Shown here piece after piece: positions 33,001 through 39,990 of a stretch of DNA of 64,000 bases. Origin of the DNA: Nectonema munidae (taxonomy: Eukaryota > Nematomorpha > Nectonematoida > Nectonematidae); contig JAUIRK010000898.1 in assembly GCA_030549495.1 (NCBI GenBank), positions 558,001-622,000 on the forward strand. Direction: 5' to 3'. A program made the position numbers and the translations under genes. Each line of letters starts with the position of its first letter. The first letter of the stretch is position 1. Below the pieces are notes generated by a model. That model was not told the DNA's origin, did no database searches, and saw only the letters and a list, made by a program, of their open reading frames with translations.

Positions 33001-33898
33001 TACCTATTAAAAAAATAATTAGATAATATAAAAATTGCTATTAAAGTATCAAATTATGTGCAAAAAAATGCGGTATATGAAATCTTTGAAAAAAGCTAAT
33101 AGGCTAATGAATTATAATTTTATCTGAATTTCATGCATTCTAATGAGTTTAGAATCAAATATTTAATGATATTTATTGAAGTAATTGAAGTCGAAAAAAC
33201 CTATAACATATGATTTGATTGGAGGATTATTTGCCTACTTATTTATATTATCAATTGATGAATAACGCTCATATTAGTATTCTTTAAAATTAAGGTTAGA
33301 GACACTATATGAAGTGCCAAGATTGCACTAGCCTAGCCAGAAATTTAACCAAACCGAACCAAATATTTTTAGAGGGATGGTGGGAGAAATACAATATTTA
33401 ATGAAAAAATATAAATTGCTTACCTTCAGTTCATAGATCTTTTTATTTCTAATAAGGAAAATATGTAAAAATGGTGAAAAATATTTAGTCAGTAAAAAAT
33501 TCTTTTTTTTATTTCTTAAATCTTCTACTAACCAATCTTCAAAACTAGAAACTTTTTCGACAAAATTTTTAAATATATCAACTTTACATTTTCCTAAATT
33601 TTCTTTATTCGTCAGGTTTTGATCAGCAGCTTCGTTTTTATTAAATTTGCTTTGTAAAGAACAAGTTAATAATTTCAAATGCATCTTCCTAGTAGCTAAA
33701 AAAATATTACTTTTTATACAAAAATAATTGAAATGATAGCTTACATTTATCAAAATTTAAACCAAAAGAAAATTTTGATACACAAGAATCATCTAACTTT
33801 ATAGCTTGACGACAAACTTCACGCAAATAATTTTCATCAAGATTACATTCTATAGTTTGGTTTCTAAGTGATAAAATGATAGAGTCATTTTGATCCAT
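14874..33898 (-). CDS. STIL: STIL/Ana2-like centriole duplication factor, about nine exons
   Basis: STIL (Ana2 in flies, SAS-5 in worms) binds PLK4 and SAS-6 to start centriole assembly. Exons 1-4 resemble the conserved N-terminal domain of vertebrate STIL: 'LREVCRQA' fits 'IRLAYRHA', 'VVFGYLRSV' and 'RPVIGIW' fit 'YKYGYLTM' and 'LPLVGIW', and 'NSFLFLRLFIKP' fits 'GNFIIVLYSMTHKEP'. Exon 6 carries a short coiled coil ('ILQNQQMQIKQLQDTLTLLL'). The last exon has 'NNFSLDTKAYFQKYNLFSS', which matches the STAN motif 'NNMSFATKKYMKRYGLLQS'. Exons (minus strand): 33898-33745, 33695-33424, 33003-32663, 25311-25134, 17853-17641, 17593-17159, about 17105-16900, about 15922-15680, 15025-14874. Phases agree across the first six. 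Exon 7 needs one extra base in a poly-A run, and the ends of exons 7 and 8 are unsettled. Summed length is about 740 residues, shorter than vertebrate STIL (about 1290). Further small exons may be missing. Confidence 0.8.
15125..15310 (+). other. Short plus-strand open frame, origin unknown
   Basis: A 61-codon frame. Its second part follows an acceptor-like 'TTTTATCTTTTTAAG' at about 15180-15194 and encodes 'KGKKTLHPIKTILGSYKGGY'. It could be a terminal exon of a plus-strand gene or chance. It lies inside an intron of the STIL-like gene on the opposite strand. I do not recognise it. Confidence 0.2.
15681..15922 (-). CDS. STIL: STIL-like exon 8 (probable; 3' boundary uncertain)
   Basis: An unbroken frame of about 90 codons on the minus strand follows acceptor 'AACTTCTTTAAG' and ends in a stop at 15647-15649. 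It is rich in Ser, Lys and Leu ('GSSLLLLKQEEFFSDKF', 'SSLKSSSQNEELSRSLLTLE'), like the disordered region between coiled coil and STAN motif in STIL. The donor is not clear: GTTCAC at 15680 and GTAAGA inside the frame are both possible, and neither fits the phase of the last exon without another exon. Confidence 0.5.
16195..16305 (+). repeat. tRNA-derived SINE, family B
   Basis: It carries 'GGGTTCGATCTAGCAGCAAA' (B box) then 'CTCTTAGTTCGAAAAAAGTG' and 'TCTCGATGAAAACACTTCA'. The same blocks occur in the copies at 24843-25010 and, reversed, at 18466-18612. It sits in an intron of the STIL-like gene, antisense to it. Confidence 0.7.
16900..17105 (-). CDS. STIL: STIL-like exon 7 (probable; frame needs one extra A)
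   Basis: Acceptor 'TTCACTGCCTAG' lies 53 nt after the exon 6 donor, the same intron size as elsewhere in the gene. The exon starts 'ILASWLK' and then meets a run of eight A. With nine A the frame continues 'KKIGFKPITLDKVNS' to 'WVPESGISASITGEW'. The last part resembles the 'KGVSIAVSTGASLFW' block that follows the coiled coil in STIL. As printed, the frame is off by one at the run. The downstream donor is not settled. Confidence 0.5.
17159..17593 (-). CDS. STIL: STIL-like exon 6 with coiled coil
   Basis: 145 codons, phase 0 at both ends: acceptor 'TATCTCTTTAG', donor GTAACG. A charged stretch ('RVENEKDEKYDKDEVVVEQ') precedes 'SVMTILQNQQMQIKQLQDT' and 'LTLLLSNHMF'. The latter two match the short STIL coiled coil ('[20 protein letters not shown]'), which in the family mediates oligomerisation and PLK4 binding. 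Confidence 0.75.
17641..17853 (-). CDS. STIL: STIL-like exon 5
   Basis: 71 codons, phase 0 at both ends. The acceptor is 'ACTTTCCATATAAAG'; the donor GTACAG is weak and starts a 47-nt intron. It encodes a basic, low-complexity segment ('HDHEDHLRSRLGVRYNNNN', 'ILQSPKSKANDQRVYGG') as expected for the disordered middle of STIL. Phase agrees with exon 4. Confidence 0.6.
18466..18612 (-). repeat. tRNA-derived SINE, family B
   Basis: Read on the minus strand it has 'AAGTTGGTTAGATACTGGG' (A-box region), 'ACTTGGGTTCGATCCTGTAT' (B box), 'CCTCATAGTTCAATACAAG' and 'CCTTCTCGATGAAAACACC'. These match the plus-strand copy at 24843-25010 closely. Confidence 0.8.
18613..21120. other. Intronic A+T-rich DNA of the STIL-like gene
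   Basis: No STIL exon was recognised here. The plus-strand open frame 19107-19532 (141 codons) has no domain I know and a composition expected of A+T-rich non-coding DNA. A foldback element lies at 19670-19885. Confidence 0.4.
19670..19885. repeat. Foldback MITE-like inverted repeat
   Basis: The arm at about 19673-19710 ('AATACGAATTAAATGGAAAC' and flanks) is the reverse complement of 19841-19883 ('TTTTCCATTTAATTCGTGTT'), about 40 bp per arm around a 130-bp loop. No duplication or coding capacity was found. Confidence 0.6.
21130..21340. repeat. G+C-richer island of unknown nature
   Basis: About 210 bp clearly richer in G+C than its surroundings. It has short open frames on both strands, none recognisable. 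It sits in an intron of the STIL-like gene. It could be a SINE or a piece of a transposon; no pol III boxes or inverted ends were found. Confidence 0.35.
21708..21837. mobile_element. piggyBac-like MITE, copy 1
   Basis: TTAA at 21708-21711 and 21834-21837 bound a 122-bp interior with ends TCCTTTGACGAGC and 'TTCTCAAAGAG'. The inside ('TTGCTTCCTTTTTCAATGGA', 'AAAGCAGACGGTTTTCATTT') is repeated in direct orientation at 24050-24178. TTAA target sites with (C/T)CCTTT ends are typical of piggyBac; no transposase is present. Confidence 0.6.
22970..23155. repeat. Foldback MITE-like inverted repeat
   Basis: Arms of about 60 bp: 'TCTTTATTCAAATAAAATAT' with 'GGGAGGCAAATTTTCG' on the left faces 'CGAAAATTTATCTTCC' with 'TTTTATTTGAATAAAGAGAT' on the right. 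The loop is about 60 bp ('CTCGCCACCCTCCTTCTCC'). It lies in an intron of the STIL-like gene. Confidence 0.7.
24047..24178. mobile_element. piggyBac-like MITE, copy 2
   Basis: Same family as 21708-21837 in the same orientation. The right end 'CTCAAAAGGTTAA' keeps TTAA (24175-24178); the left end 'CTAAACCTTTAAAGACC' has lost it. The internal block 'TTGCTTCCTTTTTCAATGAA' is shared. Confidence 0.55.
24311..24402. mobile_element. Very short piggyBac-like MITE
   Basis: TTAA at 24311 and TTAA at 24399 flank the inverted ends CTCTTTCAGGC and GCCGAAAGGG. The interior is only 84 bp. TTAA with CYCTTT ends suggests piggyBac. Confidence 0.55.
24843..25010 (+). repeat. tRNA-derived SINE, family B, best-preserved copy
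   Basis: It has an A-box-like 'GAGTAAGGTTGGTTAGGTAC', B box 'GGGTTCGATCCCACATC', then 'CCTCATAGTTCGATACAAG', 'GGCGCAATTGTGCCTTC' and 'TCGATGAAAACACC'. The tail is repeated CCTTTA. It lies about 120 bp downstream of exon 4 of the STIL-like gene, antisense to it. Confidence 0.8.
25134..25311 (-). CDS. STIL: STIL-like exon 4
   Basis: 178 nt: one base completing the split codon of exon 3, then 59 codons, ending in phase 0 at donor GTAAGC. The acceptor is 'TTTACTTTAAG'. It encodes 'NSFLFLRLFIKPVSTSLYHV', equivalent to 'NFIIVLYSMTHKEPEFYEC' of STIL, then a polar stretch. The intron before it is 7.35 kb and holds a mariner, a pogo element and a tandem array. Confidence 0.7.
25312..26640. other. Intron 3 of the STIL-like gene, unrecognised part
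   Basis: A+T-rich with no recognised repeat family. A minus-strand open frame at 25340-25633 reads hydrophobic low-complexity residues and is probably chance. Confidence 0.4.
26743..27620. repeat. Tandem array of about 149-bp units, about six copies
   Basis: Unit starts marked by 'GTTTTTATAC(C/T)AAAT' recur at about 26743, 26891, 27043, 27194, 27339 and 27486, a period of 147-152 bp. Each unit continues with 'GATGCTGGTTTCATTTCTGAACTCAGTTTTCACA'-like sequence (split here into its parts: TGCTGGTTTCATTTCTGAAC, then TCAGTTTTCACATTTAGAGG), 'AAAATATCTGTAAGTGTCAA' and 'TCAAATTTGCGGTTTACGTC'. Divergence rises toward the right end. It sits in the 7.35-kb intron of the STIL-like gene. Confidence 0.85.
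28662..29810 (-). mobile_element. Tc1/mariner-superfamily transposon, decayed
   Basis: Minus-strand transposase from the start codon at 29801: N-terminal helix-turn-helix ('PTMFIRTASVQLQLARSTIH', 'KVLHNNLRLYEYKIQLLQAL'), then the first catalytic Asp in 'CFSDEATFHLSG' and 'SPKVKVWCGLL'. The frame breaks near 29142. The segment for the second Asp (usually QQDGAPPH) is deleted around 29080-29100, and the C-terminal part 'LGFFLWGYGKDVY' to 'WTEIEYRLDVLRATNGAHIE' follows at 29009-28794. 'GTGTCCACAAAGTCTTTAG' at 28662 looks like the 3' terminal repeat; the 5' one was not found. Dead copy, about 330 codons if intact. It belongs to the DUF4817-type arthropod lineage. Confidence 0.85.
29957..32112 (+). 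mobile_element. pogo/Tigger-like transposon, nearly full length, decayed
   Basis: A frame starts at 30298 ('MEPPTKRRKYEEIFKLKVIE', helix-turn-helix) and breaks near 30370. It resumes at 30479 with the CENPB-type DNA-binding half ('WVLELRQDGFIVARNKIR', 'GWCSRLMNRKNLIIRQKT'). The DDE core has the first Asp in 'GNMDETPLNFDMMGD' and the third in 'LTSLLQPLDISLNKP' near 31230. The second, normally LLVWDMF, reads 'LLVWGMF', so a catalytic Asp is lost. An acidic tail ('YESEDEDEAQVDSPDSD') ends at 31588. Frame breaks near 31050 and 31270. Ends near 29973 and 32090 share 'GTATAAGTCGA(C/A)C' in inverted orientation. It lies in intron 3 of the STIL-like gene, antisense to it. Confidence 0.85.
32663..33003 (-). 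CDS. STIL: STIL-like exon 3
   Basis: 341 nt, entering in phase 0 after 'AATTATTTTTTTAATAG' and leaving in phase 2 at GTAAGC. It encodes 'ADISFKLSLIKQSYDII', 'HPDYGVVFGYLRSVSD' and 'LSSRPVIGIWMRED', aligning with the 'YKYGYLTM..LPLVGIW' part of the STIL N-terminal domain, then 'LIPLFDHFCQTSMKE'. Confidence 0.75.
33424..33695 (-). CDS. STIL: STIL-like exon 2
   Basis: 272 nt after acceptor 'AATATTTTTTTAG', ending in phase 0 at GTAAGC. It encodes 'EKVSSFEDWLVEDLRNKK' and 'FSPFLHIFLIRNKKIYELK', comparable to 'HSVDDFSSALKAL' and 'LLSLRVHITSRESLDSVEF' of STIL. Confidence 0.7.
33745..33898 (-). CDS. STIL: STIL-like exon 1 (start exon)
   Basis: The start codon at 33898 is preceded in frame by TAG nine bases upstream. 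The exon encodes 'MDQNDSIILSLRNQTIE' and 'LDENYLREVCRQAIKLDDSC', like '[20 protein letters not shown]' plus 'IRLAYRHAKQNKKNSSCFL' at the STIL N-terminus. Donor GTAAGC begins a 49-nt intron. A 'TTTTTAG' just upstream means a further 5' exon is not excluded. Confidence 0.7.
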
Positions 33899-34985
33899 AT
33901 TATTCTAAAAACTTAGTTAAAATTTAAAATTAACTTCGGACGAATCGGAAAATAAATAATTATTTAAAATATGTAGTTTTTTTGATAATTATTAATATTT
34001 GATAATTTATATAGTTTTATAATAATCAATAAGTAATAATACTTATTGTCCAATTAATATTTAATATATTTTATAATTTTTTTCTCTCTCTAACTTCATC
34101 GATAATAATTAAAATATTTAAATAATTTTATTAGTATTTTCCTTAATTTGATCTGTCATATTTAACATGTTTTATTGCTAGACTAATCATATCATAATAA
34201 AACAAAATTGGCTCAAAGTTATCAATATACTACAAACCAATTCAAAACATAAATGAAAATACAAACATTATGAAAAAAATAATGATTTTTAATCATGTGA
34301 CTTGATATCTTATATTACCATAATTCATAAATATCAATTTAGCTATACAAAAAAAGACATAATTATACTTAACAATATTTTACAACTATTAACACTATCT
34401 ATACCATTTCAGTATCACATGATTTTATTAAAGCATTTTGCACTTTAAGGTATAAGATTTTTATTCAACAAATGGAAACATCGGAAACTTACCCATTGAA
34501 ATTTTAAATCTCATTAAATATACTGGTATTCTAACGTTGAATAGTAAAATCTCCTCTCCTAAATGCATATATGAACAATTTGTTTATTATTTCATTAATG
34601 ATAATTATACACAAGCATTTTTTTAGAGATTTTATAAGATTAATTATGACACATGTCCATGAAACTATTTATAAACAATATTCAGTGTTCATTCAGCAAT
34701 TCAAACTTGAATATAAACAAAGAAATAATAGCATGTTAAACAAAAAAGCAATTCCTTGAACTCATTTTTGCTAAAACAAATGTAATAAAAATTTGTTTAC
34801 CCTTTAGATAATATAGATTTAAATTAACTTTATCAAAAATCAAAGAAGACATTTAATATACTGATCAATCAAAACCAACTTTGGTGATTTTCGCTGCATT
34901 ACTAAAAATTTTAATAGGAAGCTAATAACAACTTTTCATATAAGCAGCTGTTTTTTTTATAAATACGTCCCTCTATGTGACTTAA
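33899..34985. other. 5' flank of the STIL-like gene
   Basis: Strongly A+T-rich DNA. It must contain the promoter of the STIL-like gene, but no TATA/initiator arrangement stands out against the background composition. Confidence 0.35.
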
Positions 34986-34999
34986 ATGTGTTTTAAAGG

Positions 35000-37985
35000 A
35001 AGGCAAAGGGGTGGGGGGCAACGCCCCCCCCCCCAATTTCAGCTGGCCCCTATTTTGCCCCCCTCTTTACTCGTTTTAATACCATCAATATTCCGCTTGT
35101 TTTTCAATATCTTGCATTTTGCATACTATGTTAAATGATTACTTCCTTTTTTTCCTAATGTTGTCAATGTATTACATCACACTACTTTATGTTTATCATG
35201 ATTGTAATGTTATAACACATATTGTATTGTATCACTAACAGCACATAGTGCAATATGCAGACTATATAAATTTGTGTACGTAGATTACATACTTCAAAAT
35301 GTGTGTTTCGCTTTTTATCAAACACATATATCTTCATCACAACTTTATACAAGATACTTTTCATTCTACTAATTTTTAGTTCAAAGTTGAAGAATTTTTG
35401 TTTGAAGTTAACTTTAGTTTAAGCATTTGTTGTTTATATTTTTTATGTTAAGTTTCTATTAGGTTATGGATAAGTTTCTTAGAGTTCAAAGTAGTTACAA
35501 ACGCCAAACTAGTAATGAAGATGACATTGATATTTCAAAAAAAACCAAAAATGATATTTACAAAACAAATCCTGAAAACACTCGTAAAGTTTTTTCTCAT
35601 TCTCAAAACGATGCTCCAAATGACATTTCTCAGTATCCTAATGTAAAGCCAGTTCAATTACGCTTAAAAGAGTATCCAAAGCACAGTGAAGGAAGCTCTC
35701 ATCCTCGTTGATTTGTTGCGTCTTGTTTTGACAAGTATAATTGGCTAGAGTACTCAAGAGAAAAGAATGCTATCTTTTGTTTTCCGTGTAGACATTTTTC
35801 GCTACCCTTTTCAGGAAATTCAGAAGATGCATTTGATAAAACTGGTTTTCGGCGTTGGAAAAAAGCTCATGGCAAGGATGGTGCAATTAGTAAGCATATA
35901 TCTTCACAGTGTCATAAATCTTCTTGCATTGCATGGGTCAATTACGAAAAAAATATTAGGAACGAAACATCTATAGTTCAAAGTATGAGTGAAACATAAA
36001 AAAAAAAGTAAAAGAGAATCGCCACTACATAAGATCTATTGGAGAAATAATTTTGTTCACTATCACGCAAGGTATTTCGCAACGTGGTCATAGAGAAGGC
36101 GATGATGAATTTATCCTGGAAACGTTCAAAAGCTTTTAAAGTTTACTGCAAAGCATGACCCAATAGTGTCTGATAAAGTAAAAAATGGCGCAAAAAATGA
36201 AAAATATACTAGTAAAGAAATTCAAAATGAAATAATATATATTTTTGCTTCAATGGTGAAAGAAGATATAGCTAATAAAATAAAAGCATGTTTATACTTT
36301 TCTGTGCAAACAGATGAAGCAAAGGATGTAAGCAAAGCAGAACAGTTGGCGTTAGTTGTCAGGTACTATGATGAAGAAAATAAATCCATTGAGGAAAGTT
36401 TTGTATCATTCACTCAAATGAGTATGCTTAAGGTCGAAGTAATTTCTAATGCTATTCTCAAAGAATTAGAAATACTAGGCTTAGACTATAAAAATGCCCT
36501 TGTTGATTTAGGATTTGATGGCGCATCAGTCATGCGAGGTGAAATTAGTGGAGTACAAAAAAGAATTCATGATGAAGCTCCTTTTGCTTTTTATGTGCAC
36601 TGTTATTGTCATCGGCTTAATTTAGTTTTAGTAAACATTGCAAAATCTGTTAGAGAAGCAAATAATTTTTTTAGTTTATTAGAACAGCTCTATATTTTTA
36701 TATCAAATCCTGTTGTGCATGCCAAGTTTCATTGTATTCAAAAAGAGATGTATCCGCAAAAAAAAATAAAAGAACTTCAGCATTTAAGTGATACCAGATG
36801 GTGGTCTCAAGCCACGTCTTGTAAAAACGCACTCGAGTGTTTAGATTGCATAATGAGGCTTTTGGACGAGATTTCTACAGACGATACTGGGGCTCGTGTT
36901 GTTACTGCCCGCGGTTTGATTGCTCAGATTAATTTTGAATTTGTTTACTTATTGACTTTTTTTTCTGATATTCTTGAACGTATTCAAAAGTATCCGAACA
37001 ATTACAATCTAAGCAAGCACATCTCGGAAAAGCTATTAACTTTATTCAATGTTCATCGATTTGAAAACGTCAGATTTGAAAACACAAAAACGTATAAATG
37101 TGAAAAGCTATGATGATTTTATTTTGTCAGAAACTACTGGACAAAGGTTTTATTCTCAAAGTAATTCTATTTAAGTTATTAATAAAATTCTTTATAGCTT
37201 AATAAATGAATTGGATCGGCGATATTCTGAAAAATCTACGCACATTTTTAATGGTATTTCAGCTTTGTGTCCATAAAGTGAAAATTTTTTATGTGAACAA
37301 CATTTAAAAATGCTTGCAACCACTTATCCTGTAAATGTTGATGACTTACATCATGAAATTGCCTTGATAAAAAAAGTCTTGAAAAAAGAGTTAAAATCAC
37401 CATCTTCTCTGCTGAGTTTCCTTTCATTTGTTTCTCCATATAAAGCTGCATTTGATTGTTGCATAGATTACTGCTCATAGAAGTAACTTTACCTGTTACA
37501 AGTGCTTCATGTGAAAGAAGTTTTTCAAAAATGAAACGGGTTAAAACTTTTTTAAGGAATTTAATGACAAGTGAAAGATTGAGTGGTATTGCGTACTTTC
37601 CATTGAAACGTCCTATGTTGAAAAAATTGATATGGAAAATTTTATTGACGAGTTTGATGGTCTACATGACAATCGTCGAATAAAACTTCATTAAATATTT
37701 TTGAATTTTTTATAAATTTGTTTTTGTTTCTGTACTGCTACAATTATTGAAATTATAAATATGTATTTGGATTGGTAGGGTGTCAAGCCCAAGGGGGGGG
37801 GGGGGGGGGGGGGGTTATAAATATGTAGGATTTAAAGGTTTTTAAATTGAAAAATATCCAGAAAGTTTTCAAAAAATAAAAAAATGTATTAGATAGAAAA
37901 AAACTTATTATCGAATTTTTAACTTATAAACTACGCCCCTATTTGACCCCCCCCCCCCATTTATGAAAGTCTAGAACCGTCACTT
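35000..37985 (+). mobile_element. hAT transposon, ZMYM1-like transposase, decayed
   Basis: The start codon is at 35466. The N-terminal low-complexity part is followed near 35725-35800 by the TTF-type zinc finger region ('YNWLEYSREKNAIFCFPC', readable across a stop). The long frame 36166-37110 has the catalytic Asp in 'YFSVQTDEAKDVSKAEQ', then 'FDGASVMRGEISG', the C..H pair 'HCYCHRLNLVLVN' and 'DTRWWSQ' (RW motif). The C-terminal dimerisation segment 'PVTSASCERSFSKMKRVKTF' is at 37486-37545. At least three frame breaks are present. The right end carries a poly-C run and 'AGTCTAGAACCGTCACTT', complement of the usual ZMYM1-hAT terminus; the left terminus is not clear beyond the poly-C run at 35024-35034. 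Confidence 0.85.
37795..37814. repeat. Poly-G run inside the hAT 3' end
   Basis: An uninterrupted run of about 20 G, with a matching poly-C run at about 37949-37961. Such runs are frequent near the ends of this hAT type; exact lengths are likely to be unreliable. Confidence 0.7.
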
Positions 37986-39990
37986 ATGTCTATGTCGATA
38001 TTATATGTTTTTAATGTGGGTAAATATGTAATATTTTTTTTCTCTATACAAGTTTTAGCTATTTATTAAATTTTCTCTCAATTTTAAACGTTATTTATGT
38101 ACGTAAATAGGCCGAATTTTCTAAATGAATTTAAACCATTTTTTATTTATTGTCTTTATATAAAACAAAAATCCTAAAAATAGAATAATTTTCGCTACAA
38201 TTTTTGAATTATTACTTTTCTCCTTTTTTCAATTCAAAACGTTAAGATCTTATTTTATAACAATTTATTGTTCAATTGATATAACAGTAAAAACATATAA
38301 ACGATTCAAAAAATGAAATTAGACCTCAAGATAAGTAGGTAGGTAGGTAGTAATGCCAAAGCACTTCCTAAGTTAATCAATATGCTTGCAAGATGTTTGA
38401 TATAGGGTGAGAGTGGTGTCTTTTATGTAGGGAATGGAATTTGAAAATTGCCTAAATTATCAATACAGTCAGTATAGTAGGAAATTGGGTAACTTTGGGA
38501 TAATAGATTTTATCGCTGATGAGATGAAGCAATAGTTGAATTGTGCATATTAAAAGGGTTAGAATATTCAGTTGTTTTAATTAGTAGGAAAATCTCCTAT
38601 TATTTTAATGCAGGAATTTAAATTATTATTTTAGATTTATTCAATAAAAAAAGAAAGAAATTTTAAACATTATAACACCATATAAAAGAAAGGGAACCTA
38701 GAAAACAAATAAGCAAGGATAAAAAATCGGCAGCTCGACGATCAAAGAGCAGCGTTAAGGCTACTATCGAGATGATTAATAAAGAAAGAAACAAAAAATA
38801 TATAATGGAAAATGATACAAGAGCAATGTTACAATGTACAAGAGCAATAATATAAACAATGATAAGTAATATTATTCATACATTTACTAGTATTTGTTAT
38901 GCAGTGTCTAATTTAAATGTAATGTTTTTGTTTTGATTAATGATATAATATTTATCTAGAAATACAATATTTTTTCGACATGACATTATTTATTTTAAGG
39001 TTTTAATATAATATTTAAAGAAATAATATTTTGACTTTGGGAAAATAATTTCATCCTCCCAATAAAACAATATAATTTAAAGTCAATATATAAAAGTTAT
39101 AGAAATAAAGTGTGATTTAGTTGTTAAAATTATTTAATGAAATAAATATAAAAATAATTTATTTAGATATATACGTTAAAGTTTTTTCACTAATAAGCTG
39201 TATTTAAAAAATCCCTCAAGATTATCTGATACTAAATTAAAATTGTCATGTAATACATTTGAATATTCATTACTCATCATTGAATATTCATACATTTGAA
39301 TATGTAATACATTGAATATTGAAGGGAGAGATGCAAAATCAGTTTCTGAAGACAAATTGAATTTGACAGCCCGGTTCTAGGTAATTTGTTTTGATATTAA
39401 AATAATCGCACATCAAATTTTCTTTACAAATAGTTAGAAATAATTTATGCAATGCTGTCTTTTTCTTTAATCTTAGTCTGTTTATTTTTTAAATTCAAAA
39501 TGTCTAAAAAATTTTAAATTCAAAAAAAGGGTGACATTTTAAATTTTTCTTTAAAATTTTTTCTCCTTTATATCTGATTTACTCTTCAATTTTTTGTAAT
39601 ACCTTATACTTAATGTTATAAATTTCGATATATAAGAAACTTTAGCTCTAAATTTTAAATATTCTTTTTAATCTGATAAAATTTTTTTTATAAGATTAAA
39701 AATAAAAGCTTAGAAAATTTGTGAACAAAAAATTAAAAAATAAAATTTTTATTGTGGTATTTTTGATCTTGAGGGTTTTCATTAAGAAAATACATATTTT
39801 TTTATTAAAAGTTTTTATTGGTTAAAACGCATACAATAAAATGTTCTTATTTTTTTAAATACGAATGTTTAACAAATAATAAGTATATGCAGAAACAAAA
39901 TAAAAGAAATAATATTTCATGTACGAAAAGTGAAAGTTACGCCCGTATTCAAATGTATTTCAAAAATTTTATAAGCCACTTCCAAGAGAA
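37986..39990. other. Spacer with a (GTAG)n microsatellite
   Basis: A+T-rich DNA with no gene. GTAGGTAGGTAGGTAG lies at 38335-38350. Imperfect repeats of 'GAATATTCAT' and 'ACATTTGAATAT' occur around 39250-39320. Confidence 0.45.
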
